Shown here one piece after another: positions 6,877 to 8,787 of a stretch of DNA of 8,787 nt. Every line of letters begins with the position of its first letter. The stretch's first letter is position 1. Origin of the DNA: Gallionellales bacterium UBA7399 (GTDB taxonomy: Bacteria; Pseudomonadota; Gammaproteobacteria; Burkholderiales; Gallionellaceae); assembly GCA_002470125.1 (NCBI GenBank), contig DKNB01000046.1, forward strand, positions 1,470 through 10,256, written 5' to 3'. The notes beneath the pieces are model-generated. The model was not told where the DNA came from. It made no database searches and was given only the letters and a program-made list of their open reading frames with translations. The translations under genes were made by a program, and so were the position numbers.

Positions 6877-6937
6877 TCTAGGTGCCGATGAAAAGATCTT
6901 TTACTCTTACCGGTTTCTTTCTTTAAGAGCCTGAGAT

Positions 6938-7642
6938 ATGGTCTTCCTACGCTCGTTAATTTTTGCCCTGCTACAGGCTGTCATTACGCCAGTGTACACG
7001 TTGATTGCAATACTCACGTTCCCGTTGCATCCCATCACGCGCTATCGAATAATATCCGGCTGGGCCTTGACCATGCTGTGGCTGCTACGCGTGGTATGCG
7101 GCATACGCATGGAGGTGCGCGGCGCTGAAAATATCCCAAAACGCCCATGCCTGGTCCTGTGCAAACATCAATCAGCATGGGAGACCATTGCGCTGCAAAA
7201 GGTATTTCCACCACAGGTTTGGGTTATAAAGCGTGAATTACTGTGGCTTCCTTTTTTTGGCTGGGGCCTTGCAATGACTAGCCCAGTGGCCATTAAACGT
7301 AGCGAGGGCCGCGAGGCAATTAGGCAATTGCTGCGCCAAGGCAAAGAGCGCTTGAAGCTGGGGTTTTGTGTTGTTATTTTTCCAGAGGGGACGCGCGTTA
7401 ATTTTGGTGAGCGGGGGAGGTACAAGATTGGTGGTGCGCTTCTGAGTGAATCCAGTGGCGCACCGGCGATCCCTGTAGCACACAACGCTGGAAAGCTCTG
7501 GGGACGAAACTCTTTCATAAAGTATCCGGGCGTTATCACCATGAGCATAGGTCAAGCTATTGAGCCTGCCGGACTTAAGGCCGAGGAGATTAATCAGCGT
7601 GTCGAGGAGTGGATCGAGACGGAAGTCATGCGGCTACCTTGA
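6938..7642 (+). CDS. plsC: 1-acyl-sn-glycerol-3-phosphate acyltransferase (PlsC-type)
   Basis: This 234-residue membrane-associated acyltransferase probably adds the second acyl chain to lysophosphatidic acid, giving phosphatidic acid for phospholipid synthesis at the inner membrane. A hydrophobic N-terminus (about 5-29) and a second hydrophobic stretch (39-55) look like membrane segments. Motif I is KHQSAWET (76-83), with His77 and an acidic residue five positions on, here Glu82 instead of the usual Asp of HX4D. I recall this variant from Burkholderiales homologues. Motif II lies around VAIKRSEGREAI (117-128), motif III is VIFPEGTR (146-153) and motif IV is APAIPVAHNAG (175-185). The ATG at 6938 gives a natural membrane-segment start; AAGAG upstream is a modest ribosome site. 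It lies 61 bases after glyS and overlaps the next gene at TGATG. Exact acyl-acceptor specificity is not visible; related lysophospholipid acyltransferases share these motifs. Confidence 0.88.
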   Translation: MVFLRSLIFALLQAVITPVYTLIAILTFPLHPITRYRIISGWALTMLWLLRVVCGIRMEVRGAENIPKRPCLVLCKHQSAWETIALQKVFPPQVWVIKRELLWLPFFGWGLAMTSPVAIKRSEGREAIRQLLRQGKERLKLGFCVVIFPEGTRVNFGERGRYKIGGALLSESSGAPAIPVAHNAGKLWGRNSFIKYPGVITMSIGQAIEPAGLKAEEINQRVEEWIETEVMRLP

Positions 7643-8382
7643 TGCTCAGCATGCTAAAGCTACCGACTGTCCCGCCGACCATCGAGAAGCGCACGGTGGA
7701 GCTGGGCGGAACTTCGATTGTCTACACCTTGAGGCGAACCGGCCGACGTCGTAGCATAGGCCTGTGTATAGACGACAGGGGACTGACGGTTAACATACCG
7801 CTGCGTGCCTCGGAAAACTGGCTGCACAGCGTGCTACATGAAAAAGCGAGCTGGGTAGTCAAGAAGCTGGAGCACTGGCAGGTGAAGAGGGTTGTATCAC
7901 CAGGTTGGCGAGACGGACAGATATCTTTTTTCGGTGACATGCTTGCTTTGTGTGTGGTCGCTAGCTTGTTCGAGACGCCGCCGAGGCGTCACGACGCAAG
8001 ATTGTTTGTGTATGTTGCGGACGTCACCGACGAGACCATGATAGGGAAAGCTGTAACACAATGGTATCGAAGTGAGGCGACGCGCGTACTTGAGGAGCGT
8101 GTGGCGCACTATGCACCCATGATGAATGCATCGCCGCGTGCAGTGAAACTCTCGTCTGCGTGCACACAATGGGGAAGCTGTACCTCAGCTGGCGCAGTGC
8201 ACCTCAACTGGCAGCTTGTTAAGGTCCCGGTCAGATTGATTGACTACGTCGTGGTGCATGAACTCAGCCATTTGCGGGTGATGAACCACAGCCCGGCTTT
8301 TTGGGAAACGGTGCAATCCGTGTTGCCGGATTACCCGGCGCTGCGCCGTGAACTCAAGCAGGAGCGTCTGCCCGCGTGGTGA
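7642..8382 (+). CDS. YgjP/DUF45-type zinc metallopeptidase
   Basis: The product (246 residues from this start) belongs to the YgjP-like (DUF45, M48-related) metallopeptidase group, whose substrates are mostly unknown. The zinc site is plain: HELSH (206-210) with a third candidate ligand, His216, in MNHSPAFW, preceded by the family-typical QWGSC (176-180), HLNWQLVK (187-194) and DYVVVHELSH. The N-terminal half is variable, with the RRTGRRRSIGLCID strand region (31-44) and GLTVNIPL (47-54). I prefer the ATG at 7642, which overlaps the plsC stop (TGATG) and suggests coupled translation. A GTG at 7609 would add 11 residues but has its GAGGA too close to serve as a ribosome site; an ATG at 7651 is also possible. 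No signal peptide is evident, so it is probably cytosolic. Its 3' end overlaps the convergent hydrolase gene by 29 bases. Confidence 0.87.
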   Translation: MLSMLKLPTVPPTIEKRTVELGGTSIVYTLRRTGRRRSIGLCIDDRGLTVNIPLRASENWLHSVLHEKASWVVKKLEHWQVKRVVSPGWRDGQISFFGDMLALCVVASLFETPPRRHDARLFVYVADVTDETMIGKAVTQWYRSEATRVLEERVAHYAPMMNASPRAVKLSSACTQWGSCTSAGAVHLNWQLVKVPVRLIDYVVVHELSHLRVMNHSPAFWETVQSVLPDYPALRRELKQERLPAW

Positions 8383-8787
8383 AACGGTAGACGCCGTCCG
8401 GGTGGCGGGTACGCTGCACGCGTTGCGCAAACCACAGCCAGTGCAAATGCGCAATGGCTTCGCCCATCGCAAACGTCGTTTGGTGGAAATCCAGCTTGCG
8501 TTTGAACAGCACCGGCAGCACATCGAATGCGCTGCATGGTGCGGCGCTGCACGCGGCCTGCAGTTCTGCCAGCCGATCCGCGTGGTGGGTTTGCAGCTGG
8601 TCAATCCGCGTGTGCAAGCCGGTGAACGGTTTGCCATGCGAGGGCAGCACCAACGTATCCGCAGGCAGTGCGCGGAACTTGTCGATCGACATCAAAAACA
8701 AAGCCAGTGCGTCAGCCTCCGGCTCCTGGGGGTAGACGCTGACGTTGGTTGAAATCCGTGGCAACACCATGTCGCCGCTGATCAGCA
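8354..8787 (-). CDS. Metallo-beta-lactamase-fold hydrolase, C-terminal part only
   Basis: On the minus strand the frame enters from the right edge and ends at TGA (8356-8354), giving 143 visible residues, perhaps the last 40% of a protein of 300-odd residues. The first residues, LISGDMVLPRISTNVSVYP, are the C-terminal part of the MBL domain, where the Asp of SGD is a metal ligand. PADTLVLPSHGKPFTGL carries the final metal-ligand His. After this comes a helical tail (HTRIDQLQTHHADRLAEL, then FKRKLDFHQTTFAMGEAIAHL) of the kind found in the hydroxyacylglutathione-hydrolase-like and LACTB2-like MBL proteins of betaproteobacteria. The ATG at 8770 lies inside the domain and is not the start. Substrate is unknown: glyoxalase II, thioesterase and nuclease activities all occur in this fold. 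Local GC, about 60%, is higher than in the genes to the left. Confidence 0.82.
   Translation of the reverse strand, partial: LISGDMVLPRISTNVSVYPQEPEADALALFLMSIDKFRALPADTLVLPSHGKPFTGLHTRIDQLQTHHADRLAELQAACSAAPCSAFDVLPVLFKRKLDFHQTTFAMGEAIAHLHWLWFAQRVQRTRHPDGVYRFTTRADAPA

Noticed and set aside
6888..6926. Twelve-codon open frame (MKRSFTLTGFFL) between glyS and plsC
   Set aside because: It is very short, has no ribosome site, and shows no repeated codons that would suggest a leader-peptide attenuator.
8348..8752. 134-residue plus-strand frame, Arg/Gln/Val-rich, opposite the hydrolase
   Set aside because: The minus strand carries clear MBL-hydrolase sequence over the same bases; the high GC makes long antisense frames likely by chance.
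1..8787. CRISPR arrays, insertion sequences, prophage genes, tRNA or rRNA genes
   Set aside because: No spaced direct repeats, transposase-like frames with terminal repeats, cloverleaf-forming segments or rRNA-like stretches were seen on either strand.

Overview
The window reads as chromosomal DNA from a betaproteobacterium, most likely of the Burkholderiales. The evidence is the betaproteobacterial style of GlyQ (FHTATFLRAIGPEPW instead of the enteric form), the DnaJ tail, and the order glyQ-glyS-plsC-YgjP-type protease, which I recall as typical of that group. Base composition is close to 50% GC over most of the window and rises to about 60% at the right end. I cannot name a genus.

Layout. 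(1) 2-367: the 3' end of dnaJ, cut by the left edge, closed by a strong hairpin at 390-413. (2) 414-703: a spacer with no gene I can support. (3) 704-3765: a tight three-gene operon, mcl-mtkA-mtkB, encoding malyl-CoA lyase and the two subunits of malate-CoA ligase (malate thiokinase). (4) 3766-3903: a leader with a good sigma-70-like promoter and two hairpins. (5) 3904-6876: glyQ and glyS, the two subunits of bacterial glycyl-tRNA synthetase, abutting exactly. (6) 6938-8382: a 1-acyl-glycerol-3-phosphate acyltransferase-like gene and a YgjP/DUF45 zinc-peptidase-like gene with overlapping stop and start codons. (7) 8354-8787, minus strand: the C-terminal part of a metallo-beta-lactamase-fold hydrolase, cut by the right edge and overlapping the protease gene tail to tail.

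How the genes work together. MtkAB activates malate with CoA and ATP, and Mcl cleaves malyl-CoA to acetyl-CoA and glyoxylate. This is the C4-cleaving end of the serine cycle, or, with other partners, a way of making acetyl-CoA and a glyoxylate/glycine precursor. None of the other serine-cycle genes (sga, hpr, ppc, glyA, mtdA) is in the window, so the overall pathway stays open. The downstream genes are housekeeping. The promoter before glyQ suggests glyQS is transcribed separately from the carbon-metabolism operon. I see no CRISPR, phage, insertion sequence, tRNA or rRNA, and no candidate for a wholly new system. The most interesting items are the compact malate-cleavage operon set among housekeeping genes and the structured glyQ leader.
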